Source of the DNA: Clostridiales bacterium
Lineage (GTDB): Bacteria; Acidobacteriota; Aminicenantia; Aminicenantales; UBA8522
Assembly (NCBI GenBank): GCA_029907205.1
Contig: JARYMI010000004.1
Span: forward strand, 1 to 64,000
Length of the DNA: 64,000 bases
Direction of reading: 5' to 3'
Made by a program: the position numbers and the translations under genes. This document shows, piece after piece, positions 35,901 to 44,721 of this stretch. The notes under the pieces were generated by a model that saw only the letters and a program-made list of their open reading frames with translations, made no database searches and was not told the DNA's origin. The stretch's first letter is position 1; the number at the start of each line of letters is the position of its first letter.

Positions 35901-36002
35901 AGTTGGCCAGAGGATATGGCGGTCCAATGCCCGCGCTTCCGGGGAGCCGACCCGAAGATCGAGCCTCTGCTCCGAAATTGAGGCCTTGGGGTCAAGAACT
36001 AA
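35901..36002 (+). pseudogene. 3'-end remnant of a second M3 peptidase gene
   Basis: Over 83 bp, 35921-36003 matches the end of the intact M3 gene (34678-34760) at 70 positions without gaps. The same frame encodes a decayed C-terminus: FRGADPKIEPLLRN, then an in-frame TGA, then GLGVKN and a TAA at the equivalent place. Weaker similarity extends back to about 35901. It has no start and no upstream body. Confidence 0.8.
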
Positions 36003-36031
36003 AGATAGCGCTGGTTGGAGATCCTTGGTGC

Positions 36032-37951
36032 TTAGTCGTGCTTATCAGTCATTCTGTCCAGCAGGCTGCACATCTCCACCAGGCGGATGAATTCCGCCCG
36101 GTAGCCGTACCTGTCCGAGCCTCTTCCCGCTCGGGCTAGCTCCAGGATATCCGCGAAGGAAGAATGGCCTTTGAATTCCGAATCGCGGAGAAGCATCCCG
36201 AATCCCGCCACGGCGGCTGAGAACTTGAAGTCTTCCGAAGCCTCAGCCCAGGCCGTGCCCTTGTCCTCAGCAGCAAGCTCGATCAACTGACTTTTCTCTC
36301 CGTCCGGTTTCTTGTATCTCAGCTTGACAGTGAGCATATCTTTGCTCTTGAAGGCCTCGGGCCTGATCTTCGTCTCCTGGTATTTGAGGAGGTCGACGCC
36401 GGGGATACTTTCCTTTGATCCGTAGGGAATGATCTCGTAGAGCGCCGTCACCGTGTGGCCGGCCCCCAGTTCGCCCGCATCCTTGGTGTCATCGGCAAAG
36501 TCCTCCTTCTTAAGCATCCTGTTCTCGTAGCCGATCAACCTGTACGCCTTGACTTTGGCCGGGTTGAATTCCACCTGAATTTTAACATCCTTGGCGATGG
36601 TGAAAAGCGTGCCCCGCATGTCGTCGACGAAGACTTTTTTGGCTTCTAAAAGGTTATCGACATAGAAGTAGTTGCCGTTGCCCTTATCGGCCAGTTGTTC
36701 CATCCGGCCGTCCTTATAGTTTCCCATTCCGAAGCCTAAAACGGTCAGGAAGATGCCTTTCTTTCTTTTTTCCTCGATTAGCCGCACGAGTTCGGAGGTG
36801 CTGGAAATCCCCACGTTGAAATCGCCGTCCGTGGCCAGGATCACGCGGTTATTCCCTTCACGGATGAAATTTTCTTCAGCGATTTTATAGGCTAATTGGA
36901 TCCCCTCTCCGCCTGCAGTCGAACCGCCGGCTTGAAGCTTATCGATCGCAGAGATGATTTCTTCTTTCCTGTGGGCGGCAGTCGAGGGCAGGGCAACTCC
37001 GGCTGCACCGGCGTATACAACTATCGCCACCCTGTCTTTATCGCTCAACTCCTCGACGAGAAGCCTGAATGCCTGCTTGAGAAGGGGAAGCTTGTTCTCT
37101 GGCCTCATCGACCCGGACACATCCAGCAAAAAGACCAGGTTGGAGGGAGGAGCGGTCTTGGCTTCGAGCTTTTTTCCCTGGAGGCCGATGTGGACCAACC
37201 TGTGGTCTATGTTCCAGGGACAGGTGGAGATTTCGACGCTGATAGAAAAAGGATAATTCCCTTCCGGGAGGGGATAATCGTAAGAAAAATAGTTGATCAT
37301 CTCCTCGATCCTGACAGCGTCTTTGGGAGGAAAACGGCCCTCGTTGATAAAACGCCTGACAATGGAATAGGAAGCTGTGTCCACATCAATGGAGAAGGTC
37401 GAAAGGGGGTTGCCCAGCGCATCCAGAAACGTGTTGTCATAAATCCGGTCGTACTCCTCGGTGTTGAATGACCGGAGATAAGCAGGTGGAGGCGGCGGAT
37501 AAGCAACCGGGCTATCGACGCGCCCGACGACACCACCCAAGACGCCGCCGACCACTCCTCCCAGAACTCCTTTTTCCGTTTGTCCGGGTTTTTCCGCAAG
37601 ATCGGTCCCGGCCTTGAGTTTGAACGTGAGGGAGAGCGAGTCTTTTTCACCGGTTAGGACATGGCTTTGAACGGAGGTCACGTAACCAGGCTTCTCCGCC
37701 CTGACCTGATAGCCTGTTAATGGAAGATTCAAAAAGACAAAAAACCCCGACCCGTCCGTTAAGGTCCTTCGTACGATTTTGCCGTCCAGAGAAGTCGCCG
37801 TTATCATTGCCCCTTGTAGAGGATTGCCGTTCATTGAATAGACATAGCCTCTGAGAATTCCGGATTTTTCGGCTGGCGAACCGCCGACCAAAGCGTAAAT
37901 CCCGATCCCAAGAAACATCGTGAACAGGAAATAGCTGATGATCTTTCTCAT
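36032..37951 (-). CDS. Exported VWA protein of the YfbK type with a carboxypeptidase-regulatory domain
   Basis: This 639-residue protein starts at the ATG at 37951 (GAGGAGG upstream) with a signal peptide. Residues about 28-115 are a carboxypeptidase-regulatory-like beta-sandwich (GNPLQGAMITATS...TDGSGFFVF). A glycine-rich stretch, GVLGGVVGGVLGGVVG, follows. Then comes a YfbK-like region (ALSTFSIDVDTASYS) and a VWA domain with an intact MIDAS (LLDVSGSM and LATDGDFNVG). The C-terminus is DUF3520-like. VWA domains bind ligands through a divalent metal; the partner is unknown. It is probably anchored or exported to the outer envelope. Confidence 0.87.
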   Translation of the reverse strand: MRKIISYFLFTMFLGIGIYALVGGSPAEKSGILRGYVYSMNGNPLQGAMITATSLDGKIVRRTLTDGSGFFVFLNLPLTGYQVRAEKPGYVTSVQSHVLTGEKDSLSLTFKLKAGTDLAEKPGQTEKGVLGGVVGGVLGGVVGRVDSPVAYPPPPPAYLRSFNTEEYDRIYDNTFLDALGNPLSTFSIDVDTASYSIVRRFINEGRFPPKDAVRIEEMINYFSYDYPLPEGNYPFSISVEISTCPWNIDHRLVHIGLQGKKLEAKTAPPSNLVFLLDVSGSMRPENKLPLLKQAFRLLVEELSDKDRVAIVVYAGAAGVALPSTAAHRKEEIISAIDKLQAGGSTAGGEGIQLAYKIAEENFIREGNNRVILATDGDFNVGISSTSELVRLIEEKRKKGIFLTVLGFGMGNYKDGRMEQLADKGNGNYFYVDNLLEAKKVFVDDMRGTLFTIAKDVKIQVEFNPAKVKAYRLIGYENRMLKKEDFADDTKDAGELGAGHTVTALYEIIPYGSKESIPGVDLLKYQETKIRPEAFKSKDMLTVKLRYKKPDGEKSQLIELAAEDKGTAWAEASEDFKFSAAVAGFGMLLRDSEFKGHSSFADILELARAGRGSDRYGYRAEFIRLVEMCSLLDRMTDKHD

Positions 37952-38158
37952 TTTTTCCTCCTCGATCATCTCGATTTCAACCCTGAGTTCATCATCCTAT
38001 CCATATCTAAATACAACGCGGCGGCAACAAAATTCCCGTTGAGCTCATCGAAAGTCGGTGAGAATTCAGGCAAAAATTAGATTTGGGGGCACTAATCGAT
38101 TTGGTTCCCTGGACTTTATTTCCCCATCAACCGAGCCAAAAAAGCCGGCTGGTTCGTC

Positions 38159-39289
38159 CTAAATTTTTCTCAGCTTGAAAAATTTGGAAGCGAGCGCAAA
38201 GAAGACAAGCGAAAAGACGAAAAGCACGGCGATGTTTGGAAGGACAGACTCCAGGTTGTAGCCAAAGAAAATCAATTTATTGAAGGCATCCATGGCCCAG
38301 CCCGTGGGGAAGGCGTAGCTGACGGTTTTCAGACCCGGAGGAAACAACTCGAGCGGCATCCAGCATCCTCCCAGCGCCGCCATGAGGTTGGCCAGGAGGA
38401 TGTTGAAGACAATCATCACTTCCTCTTTCCGGATCAAGCTTCCCATCAGAATGCTCATCCCGGCCACGGCGCCGCAGAAAAACAAAGAGACAAGGAAAAG
38501 AGCCGGGATGGAGCTACCTAAATACGTTTTGAAAAGCACTTTCCCCGCGAGAAAAAGCAGCGTCATCTGCAGCATCCCTAAAAGCAGCCGGCTCAGCCAC
38601 TTGCCCCCGATGATCGAAGCGTAGGAGGCGGGACTCAGATAAACCCTCTCCAAGAGGCCCTCCCTCCGTTCGACGAGGAGCGATATGCCGCCGTACATGA
38701 AGACCATGAAAAGAATGAACATCACCGCTGAAGCCGGAATCATCCGGTTGAATCCTCCCGGGATGCGGACGAGCTTCCCCGCCAGCTCTGACTTGAGAGT
38801 GATGAGCCGTTCCAGTCGGAGCTCGTTGAACTTCTGCTCGAGTTCTTTTCCTTCGGCGGCCGGGAGAGAGATGATCTTGGTTAATATCTTTATAATAGCT
38901 TTGAGAATGTTAGAGTAGGCTGCCTGGGAAGCTTCCTGGTTGCTCTCCTCTTTCTGCTCGAGGACAAGCTCGACCTTCTGTCCGCTCAAGATACTTCGGG
39001 CAAAGCCCTCCGGGATGACGAGGGTTCGCGCCGCTTTATCTTCCTCGTCGGTGATCAAACGGACATCGTACCGTTCCCCCTTGAGCTCCTCGGTCAAGGC
39101 CCGGGAGAGAAAAGACTGGTCTTTATCAATGACGCTTAGGCTGACCTGGCGCAGTTTTTCTCGTTCGCCCGGGAAAGCCATGCCGAAAATAAAAGCAAAA
39201 AGAAGAGGGAAAAAAAGCAGCCAGAAAAAGAACATCCTGTCTTTGGCGTCGATCTTCAAGTCATTCCGGGCAATTGTCCAGAAAGTCAT
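38159..39289 (-). CDS. ABC-2 type exporter membrane protein 2
   Basis: This 376-residue protein has one N-terminal membrane helix (about 20-40), a large extracytoplasmic domain of about 130 residues and five C-terminal membrane helices. That layout is typical of ABC-2 permeases of the YhgE/DrrB/LinL-like type (for example an ERREGLLERVYLSPASYASIIGGK loop before the helices). It forms an operon with a second permease (4-bp overlap) and an ATPase. Substrates of such exporters include drugs, lipids and polysaccharides; none can be chosen here. Confidence 0.85.
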   Translation of the reverse strand: MTFWTIARNDLKIDAKDRMFFFWLLFFPLLFAFIFGMAFPGEREKLRQVSLSVIDKDQSFLSRALTEELKGERYDVRLITDEEDKAARTLVIPEGFARSILSGQKVELVLEQKEESNQEASQAAYSNILKAIIKILTKIISLPAAEGKELEQKFNELRLERLITLKSELAGKLVRIPGGFNRMIPASAVMFILFMVFMYGGISLLVERREGLLERVYLSPASYASIIGGKWLSRLLLGMLQMTLLFLAGKVLFKTYLGSSIPALFLVSLFFCGAVAGMSILMGSLIRKEEVMIVFNILLANLMAALGGCWMPLELFPPGLKTVSYAFPTGWAMDAFNKLIFFGYNLESVLPNIAVLFVFSLVFFALASKFFKLRKI

Positions 39290-40539
39290 TTATAGAGGCC
39301 TCGCTGCAGGTTTCTTTTAAGGAATGAAGACCCGATCAGGGAAAACACGACTCCGGCCGCCGCCATGCCCCCAAGATGCAACCCCATTTCCCAGAAGCGT
39401 GTGCCGCCGATCGATTTCAGGAAAGCCTGGATTCCCCAGTAATTGAGCGTCAGCCGGGAAAAATTCTGGAGGACAGGTGGAAAATTGCTGACGGGAATCA
39501 TGCTCCCGCCAAGCAAAGCCATGACGATAAAAACCGAGGAAAGAACGGTTCCTGCCTGCCGCTCAGTCTTTAAGAAAGCGTAGAAAAAAGAAATAAACCC
39601 GGCACAGAGGATGTTAAGGCTGACAACGATGAGAAGCACCGTCGAAAAATCCCCCCAGGCGATCCTGAAAATCATCCATCCCAACCCGATGAGGATGAGG
39701 GTGCAGAGGATGCCGATGGCCATCGAGATGAGGATTTTGCCCCAGATGAACTCGGCGATTTCGAGCGGCGAGATGCTCAGCCTCAGCAGGGTTCCGGCCT
39801 CCTTTTCCCTGAGAACGTCTTCGAAAACGACGTTGCAGACAAAAAGCAGGAAAAAAACAGCCATGGCGGGAAGCATATAATCCTGAACAGAGAGAGTGAG
39901 TGTCTTCCGTTCAGTCTTGATCGTTTCCTGTTTCAGGGAGATGACGGGCGGAAAAACATACTTGGAGATACTTTGCATCCTGTTTCTGACCTTTACTGAA
40001 AATTGGGCGACATCCTGGTCAGAAAAGTCTTTCTTTTCCATGTATCCCCTGAGAAGTCCGACCTCCTCTCCAAAAACAGAAGAAAGAGCCGAGAAGAGAA
40101 GCGCGGCGGTGTCTGTTATTTCCTCGACCACCTGGGGAAGAAATTGTTCGGCTGGATTCTTGAGGAGGAGAAGCTCCATGGCTTTCCCGTCCCAGATGTT
40201 CTGGCCAAATTTCTCCGGGATGATGAGAAGGCCCGAGGCCTTCCCTTTTTCCATCTGCTTTCGGCCCAGCGTCTCTTCCACGACTTTGAGGTCGATGAGC
40301 TTCTTGAGCTCACCCTGGCTGAGCGACGTCAGAAAAAGCTGGGACAGAAGGCTCTTGTCGTTGTCAGCGGCCAGGACAGAAATGCGGGGCAGGATGTTCT
40401 CCTCCGATTTTCCGAAAAACAGCCCGAAGATGAAGGTGAAAAGGAGGGGCATCAGCATGAAGCCCACGATAACCACCGGATTCCGCCATTTGCGGAGGAA
40501 GTCCTTCCGGATGAGGAGAAAAACCCGCTTCACGCTCAC
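39286..40539 (-). CDS. ABC-2 type exporter membrane protein 1
   Basis: This 417-residue protein has one N-terminal helix (about 21-42), a long extracytoplasmic region and a C-terminal block of six hydrophobic helices, with the conserved REKEAGTLLRLSISPLEIAEFIWGK loop. It is similar in plan to the next gene and the two probably form a heterodimer. Its start overlaps the end of the ATPase gene by 4 bp, and its end overlaps the next start by 4 bp. Confidence 0.85.
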   Translation of the reverse strand: MSVKRVFLLIRKDFLRKWRNPVVIVGFMLMPLLFTFIFGLFFGKSEENILPRISVLAADNDKSLLSQLFLTSLSQGELKKLIDLKVVEETLGRKQMEKGKASGLLIIPEKFGQNIWDGKAMELLLLKNPAEQFLPQVVEEITDTAALLFSALSSVFGEEVGLLRGYMEKKDFSDQDVAQFSVKVRNRMQSISKYVFPPVISLKQETIKTERKTLTLSVQDYMLPAMAVFFLLFVCNVVFEDVLREKEAGTLLRLSISPLEIAEFIWGKILISMAIGILCTLILIGLGWMIFRIAWGDFSTVLLIVVSLNILCAGFISFFYAFLKTERQAGTVLSSVFIVMALLGGSMIPVSNFPPVLQNFSRLTLNYWGIQAFLKSIGGTRFWEMGLHLGGMAAAGVVFSLIGSSFLKRNLQRGLYK

Positions 40540-41461
40540 TCCCGCAGCTCCTTTCCGGTAAGACAGAGGAAGACGCTCTCGAGGTTTGGCTGTTTAATCG
40601 AGACATCTTCGACGTGGATATTTCTCTTGAAAAATTCTTCCAGGAGAAGCGGCATGCTCTTTGAAGCTTCAAGAGAGAGCATGACCTTCCGCTCTTCGAG
40701 AGACAGGATTTCGGCCTCCTGGAAAGAACCGAGGACTCCCCGGACCTCGTCAGCGCTGAACCTGCCGCTGACGAGGGCGATATCCTTCTCTCCGACAATT
40801 CTGATGAGCTCGCTAAGGGTTCCCAGAGCCAGGATCTTCCCTTGGTCCATGATGGCTATCCTGTGGCAGAGGTCTTCCGCCTCCTGAAGGTTGTGGGTGG
40901 TGTAAAGGATAGTTGTTCCTCTGGCCGAGGCTTCCTTGATGACTTCGTAGATATTCAACCGCGTCTGGACGTCGATGCCGATCGTCGGCTCGTCCAGGAG
41001 GAGGAGTTTGGGCTCGTGGATGAGGCCGATGATCAAGTTTATCCTCCGCTTCATGCCGCCTGAATATTTTTTCAGCGGCTCCTTTTCGCGGCCGCGGAGG
41101 CCCGTCTTGTCCAGATAATACTGAATTCTCTCTTCCAGGATTTTTCCGCTCAGGCCCTGAAGCTTTCCCCAGAAAAAGAGGTTTTCCCTGGCCGAAAGGT
41201 CCTCATAAAAGGCCATGTCCTGGGGAACAACACCCATGATTTTTTTATTTTTTTAAGGCCTGATTCCAGATTTAGGGAATCGATGAAAATCTCGCCGGCG
41301 TCGGGCTTGAGAAGCCCGGCAATCATGGAAATCGTGGTCGTTTTCCCGGCGCCGTTGGGGCCAAGAAAACCGAAGATTTCTCCTTTTTTGACCTCAAGAG
41401 AAATATCATCGACGGCCTTGAGGCCGTTGAAAGATTTTGACAGATGCGAGACCCTTATCAT
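40536..41461 (-). CDS. ABC transporter ATPase, split by a -1 frameshift at an A7 run
   Basis: The gene is read in two frames. The first (41461 to about 41245) has Walker A GPNGAGKTTT; the second (to 40536) has MGVVPQD, the YSGGMKRR signature, Walker B LLLLDEPT and the H-loop TTHN. Joined they give a normal 308-residue ATPase. The joint lies at the sequence A AAA AAA TCA (41239-41247 region), a perfect slippery heptamer for -1 shifting; adding one A to the run also restores the frame. The cause may be programmed or transcriptional slippage, a real mutation or a homopolymer sequencing error. The two permease genes downstream are intact. Confidence 0.8.
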
Positions 41462-41497
41462 TTCCCCTGACCTCCGTTGATTTCGTTTTCTCGAACC

Positions 41498-42001
41498 CTA
41501 TGATCCTGAAGTCAGCTTCTTTTTGGTGTATTCGATGAGGCCGCCGGCCTCGACGATGCCAAGGACCGACTCGGGAAGCGGGAAGAAGTTGAAGACGCGC
41601 GAGCCGGAGACAATCTTCCCGGCCGCAAGGTCGATTTCGATTTCATCGCCCGTCTTGAGAACCTCCACGGCTTCTGGGCACTGGAGCACGGCGAGCCCTA
41701 AGTTGATGGCGTTTCGGAAATAAATCCGGGCAAAGGATTTGGCCACGACAGCCTGAATGCCTGCGTGTTTCAAACAGGCGGCAGCCTGCTCCCGCGAACT
41801 TCCGCAGCCGAAATTCTTTCCCGCCACGATGACATCGCCGGGCTGGACGCTTTTCGCGAAGGCGGGGTCGAGGTCTTCCATGGCATGGCTGGCCATCTCG
41901 GCCGGCTCCATGAGCTTGTACGTGTACCGTCCGGGAAAAATGACGTCGGTGTTGATGTCATCCCCGTACTTCCAGACTTTGCCTTTCTTCTCTTTGCTCA
42001 T
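41498..42001 (-). CDS. Small subunit of an isopropylmalate-isomerase/aconitase-family dehydratase (set 2)
   Basis: This 167-residue swivelling domain has a DINTDVIFPGRYTY start and a GKNFGCGSSREQAAACLKHAG motif, with SFARIYFRNAINLGLAVLQCPEA after it. This is the archaeal/two-subunit LeuD-type length. It overlaps the large-subunit gene by 4 bp. Together they would isomerise a hydroxy-tricarboxylate or isopropylmalate. The neighbours (citryl-CoA lyase-like and synthetase genes) suggest citrate/isocitrate as substrate. Confidence 0.88.
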   Translation of the reverse strand: MSKEKKGKVWKYGDDINTDVIFPGRYTYKLMEPAEMASHAMEDLDPAFAKSVQPGDVIVAGKNFGCGSSREQAAACLKHAGIQAVVAKSFARIYFRNAINLGLAVLQCPEAVEVLKTGDEIEIDLAAGKIVSGSRVFNFFPLPESVLGIVEAGGLIEYTKKKLTSGS

Positions 42002-43251
42002 AGGTATTTCCTCGGGTCTGTGATCTTTCCTTCGAGGCTCGAGGCGGCGGCCGTGGCCGGGGAAGCCAAATAAATCTCGGAGTCGCGGTTTCCCATCCGG
42101 CCGCGGAAATTCCGGTTAGACGTACTGATGACCGCCTCCCCGGCTGCCAGAAGGCCCTGATGAGCGCCCAAGCAAGGGCCGCACCCGGGATTGAGGATGA
42201 CACAGCCAGCTTCAGAAAAAATTTCAAGCAAACCCTTGCGCGCGGCCTCAAGATAAACTTCGCGAGAAGCTGGAAGGATGAGCGTCCTGACGGCCGGGTG
42301 TATTCTTTTCCCTTTGAGGATCGAAGCGGCGGCTTCGAGGTCTTCGAGCCGGCCGTTTGTGCACGTCCCGATGAGCGCCTGGTGGATGGCCTTGCCCTCG
42401 ACCTCCCGGACAGGCTTGACGTTATCGACAGTATGAGGGCAGGCCGCCTGCGGCTCGAGCGCCGAAAGATCATAGCGGAGGACAGCTTCGTATTCGGCGT
42501 CCGGGTCAGACCTGAGGGCTTTGAAATCGGCCCGGACGCGTGGCCGCAGCCAGTCGATTGCTTTCTCGTCAGGCTCGAAATAGGCGTTCTTGGCTCCCAT
42601 CTCGGCCGCCATGTTGCACAGGGTCATGCGCGAGGCGATGCTGAAATCCATCGCAGCTGGTCCAGAAAACTCTATGGCTTCGTAGTTGGCCCTGTCAGCG
42701 CCGTGGTCGCCGATGATCTTGAGGATGACGTCTTTGGCGTAAACCCCAAGGGCCAGAGCACCCAAAAACTCGACGCGCAGCGTCTCCGGCACCCGCAGCC
42801 AGATTTCATCGGTGGCCCAGATGCTGGCCGCTTCGGTCCGTCCGATTCCCGCCGCAAACGCGCCGAAGGCGCCGTAGGTCGTCGTGTGGGAATCCGCGCC
42901 GACGATGAGCTTGCCGGGCAAAGCAAACCCGGCCTCGCTCAACACCTGATGGCAGACGCCGTGCTGGATGTCGAAGAAGTTCGGGATGCCCTGTTCTGCG
43001 ACGAACTCGCGGATGGTCTTGTGGTTCTGGGCATATTTCTCGTCGGCGGCCGGGACGATGTGGTCCAGGATGATGATGAGCTTTTCGGGCACTTTGACCC
43101 GGGCGACGCCGATTTTCCTGAATTCTCCGATAATCGCGGCGGAGTTATCGTGGCTGAGGCAGTAATCGGGCGACACGGTCACGACCTCGCCCGCCCGGAG
43201 CGCTCTTCCTACCTTTCTTCCCAGGATCTTTTCTGATAACGTCATACCCAT
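41998..43251 (-). CDS. Large subunit of an isopropylmalate-isomerase/aconitase-family dehydratase (set 2)
   Basis: This 417-residue protein carries the [4Fe-4S] ligands: Cys in GTCTNGRLED near 301 and two in NPGCGPCLGAHQG near 361-364. It also has a VGADSHTTTYGAFGAFAAGIG motif. It is of the LeuC/homoaconitase type and nearer to the common sequence than set 1. ATG at 43251 is used; an internal ATG two codons on is also possible. A very stable GC hairpin (43307-43327) lies 56 bp upstream, between this gene and the HD-domain gene. Confidence 0.88.
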   Translation of the reverse strand: MGMTLSEKILGRKVGRALRAGEVVTVSPDYCLSHDNSAAIIGEFRKIGVARVKVPEKLIIILDHIVPAADEKYAQNHKTIREFVAEQGIPNFFDIQHGVCHQVLSEAGFALPGKLIVGADSHTTTYGAFGAFAAGIGRTEAASIWATDEIWLRVPETLRVEFLGALALGVYAKDVILKIIGDHGADRANYEAIEFSGPAAMDFSIASRMTLCNMAAEMGAKNAYFEPDEKAIDWLRPRVRADFKALRSDPDAEYEAVLRYDLSALEPQAACPHTVDNVKPVREVEGKAIHQALIGTCTNGRLEDLEAAASILKGKRIHPAVRTLILPASREVYLEAARKGLLEIFSEAGCVILNPGCGPCLGAHQGLLAAGEAVISTSNRNFRGRMGNRDSEIYLASPATAAASSLEGKITDPRKYL

Positions 43252-43306
43252 CTCTTCACCATTTCCATCTCTATCATAGACGCGACAAACAATGTGACAT
43301 TCGATG

Positions 43307-43327
43307 GGCGGCGGCCAAGCCGCCGCC
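43307..43327. promoter_or_regulatory. Intercistronic GC hairpin between the HD-domain and LeuC-like genes
   Basis: GGCGGCGGC (43307-43315) and GCCGCCGCC (43319-43327) form a perfect 9-bp stem with a 3-nt loop. There is no T-run on the transcribed strand, so it is more likely an RNA-stability or attenuation element than an intrinsic terminator. Confidence 0.5.
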
Positions 43328-43364
43328 TATGTTTTCTCACATCACATCTTCCGCGCGTATTCGT

Positions 43365-43898
43365 CTACTCCTTAAAAACATCAAAATTGACGAAGTCGGC
43401 ATGATTGACGATGATCGCCTCGATCGTCCGCCGCGAGCCGTCGCCCTCCTTGGAGTGAGTGGCAATGATATGGATGACTTCCGAGGGCAGGCCGTGCTGG
43501 AAGGCGAAAGCGGCGCCCGAAATGGGATGGCGGAGGAGCTCCCCTTCCCCGCTCTTGACGAACTTCCCGGCCTTCCTTTCGTACTCAAAGAGCTTGCCGA
43601 CGTCGTGGAGAAGTGACCCAGAGAGAAGGTGGTCACGGTGGATGTGGATTTTGCCTCGGTATTCTCCCGCCAGCACCTCGGCGATCCGGAGCGCCGTGAG
43701 AGTCACGGCCCTGGTGTGCTCGACGAGGGTAACATCTGTTCCCGGGATGAGAAGAGTGAAAGGCACGGTGTTGAGGTCTTCGACTTCCCAGCCTCCTCTT
43801 TTCAGGGCTTCAACCCAGACCGTGCGAGTCTTCTCGCGGAGTCCGGCGTCCTGGATGACCTCGAGCTCGGGCAACACCTTGTCGATCTCGGTTTTCAT
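43365..43898 (-). CDS. HD-domain phosphohydrolase-like protein
   Basis: This 177-residue protein has an HD domain with the expected metal ligands: His in VEHTRAVT near 59, HD in LLHDVGKLFEYE near 98-99, and later His in RHPISGAAFA and ATHSKEG, ending with a conserved Asp in NHADF. HD enzymes hydrolyse nucleotides or other phosphate esters. Its position inside the citryl-CoA/isomerase cluster suggests a regulatory or metabolite-repair role for that pathway, which is inference. It starts 10 bp after the upstream stop. Confidence 0.82.
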   Translation of the reverse strand: MKTEIDKVLPELEVIQDAGLREKTRTVWVEALKRGGWEVEDLNTVPFTLLIPGTDVTLVEHTRAVTLTALRIAEVLAGEYRGKIHIHRDHLLSGSLLHDVGKLFEYERKAGKFVKSGEGELLRHPISGAAFAFQHGLPSEVIHIIATHSKEGDGSRRTIEAIIVNHADFVNFDVFKE

Positions 43899-43907
43899 CT
43901 CAAGCTC

Positions 43908-44687
43908 CTATATTTCCCTTTCCTTGGGGCCATCGTATTCGAAATCCGAAGGATGGATTTTGCGCATCGGCCGCATTCGCGTTTTTTCTTCATGGATGTG
44001 AGCAACCAACCCGGGCACGCGGGAGATGATGAAAAAAGCGTTGCCGATTTCGGCCGGGATTCCCAGGTCACAGAGGAGCGCCGCGATGGCGCCGTCAACG
44101 TTGATGGGGAGGGCCTTGCCGAGGCTCTCCTTCAAAATATTCTCGATGAGCCGCGAGATCCGGACATGCCGGCCACTCAGGTTCAACTCCTCGGCCAGCG
44201 CAAAGAGCCTGGTTGTCCTCGGGTCCTCGGTGTGGACGCGGTGGCCGAAACCGGAAGCCCGCTCTCCCCTCGCTTTCATCTCCGCCAGAATCTCCCTGGC
44301 CGCTTCGTCTTCTGTGATCTTCTTTTCGTCCGCCCTTTTTGCGACCGCGTGAAAGAGGTTCATCCCCTCCTCGATGGCGCCCCCATGAAGCCGGGATATG
44401 GCCAAGACTCCGGCCGCGATGGCGGCGTGGAGCTCAGCGCCGGTGGAGGCGACGGTGCGCGCTGTCAACACCGACGGCGGGCCCGCGCCGTGGTCGATGG
44501 AGGAGACAAAGATGGCATCCAAAAGCTTCCCTACCTCCGGCGAAGGCAGTTCGCCCTGGAGCACAAGGTAGATGGCTTGTGAGAAAGAAATTTTGCCCAT
44601 CAGCTTATCGATCAGATAGCCCCGCAGCCTGACTTTGTTCGGCTCGACACTCGTGATGGCTGTCTTCCAGCGAAGCTCTTCGCTCAT
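43908..44687 (-). CDS. Citryl-CoA lyase-like protein (short citrate-synthase fold)
   Basis: This 259-residue protein (ATG at 44687 with GGAGGG upstream) is a citrate-synthase-fold enzyme about 110 residues shorter than ordinary citrate synthases. The catalytic residues are kept: His101 in HGGAIE, His149 in GFGHRVH and Asp198 in NVDGA. The size and the TAITSVEPNKVRLRGY start match citryl-CoA lyase and the lyase domain of ATP-citrate lyase. It would split citryl-CoA into acetyl-CoA and oxaloacetate. Genes for a SucD- and a SucC-type subunit immediately upstream could supply citryl-CoA. A minimal citrate synthase acting in the other direction is the alternative. Confidence 0.82.
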   Translation of the reverse strand: MSEELRWKTAITSVEPNKVRLRGYLIDKLMGKISFSQAIYLVLQGELPSPEVGKLLDAIFVSSIDHGAGPPSVLTARTVASTGAELHAAIAAGVLAISRLHGGAIEEGMNLFHAVAKRADEKKITEDEAAREILAEMKARGERASGFGHRVHTEDPRTTRLFALAEELNLSGRHVRISRLIENILKESLGKALPINVDGAIAALLCDLGIPAEIGNAFFIISRVPGLVAHIHEEKTRMRPMRKIHPSDFEYDGPKEREI

Positions 44688-44721
44688 TTTGCTTCCCTCC
44701 ATAAACTAAAAAACCAGCTTT

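Noticed and set aside
38130-38156. Imperfect hairpin as terminator of the ABC operon
   Set aside because: The stem has a bulge and no T-run follows on the transcribed strand.
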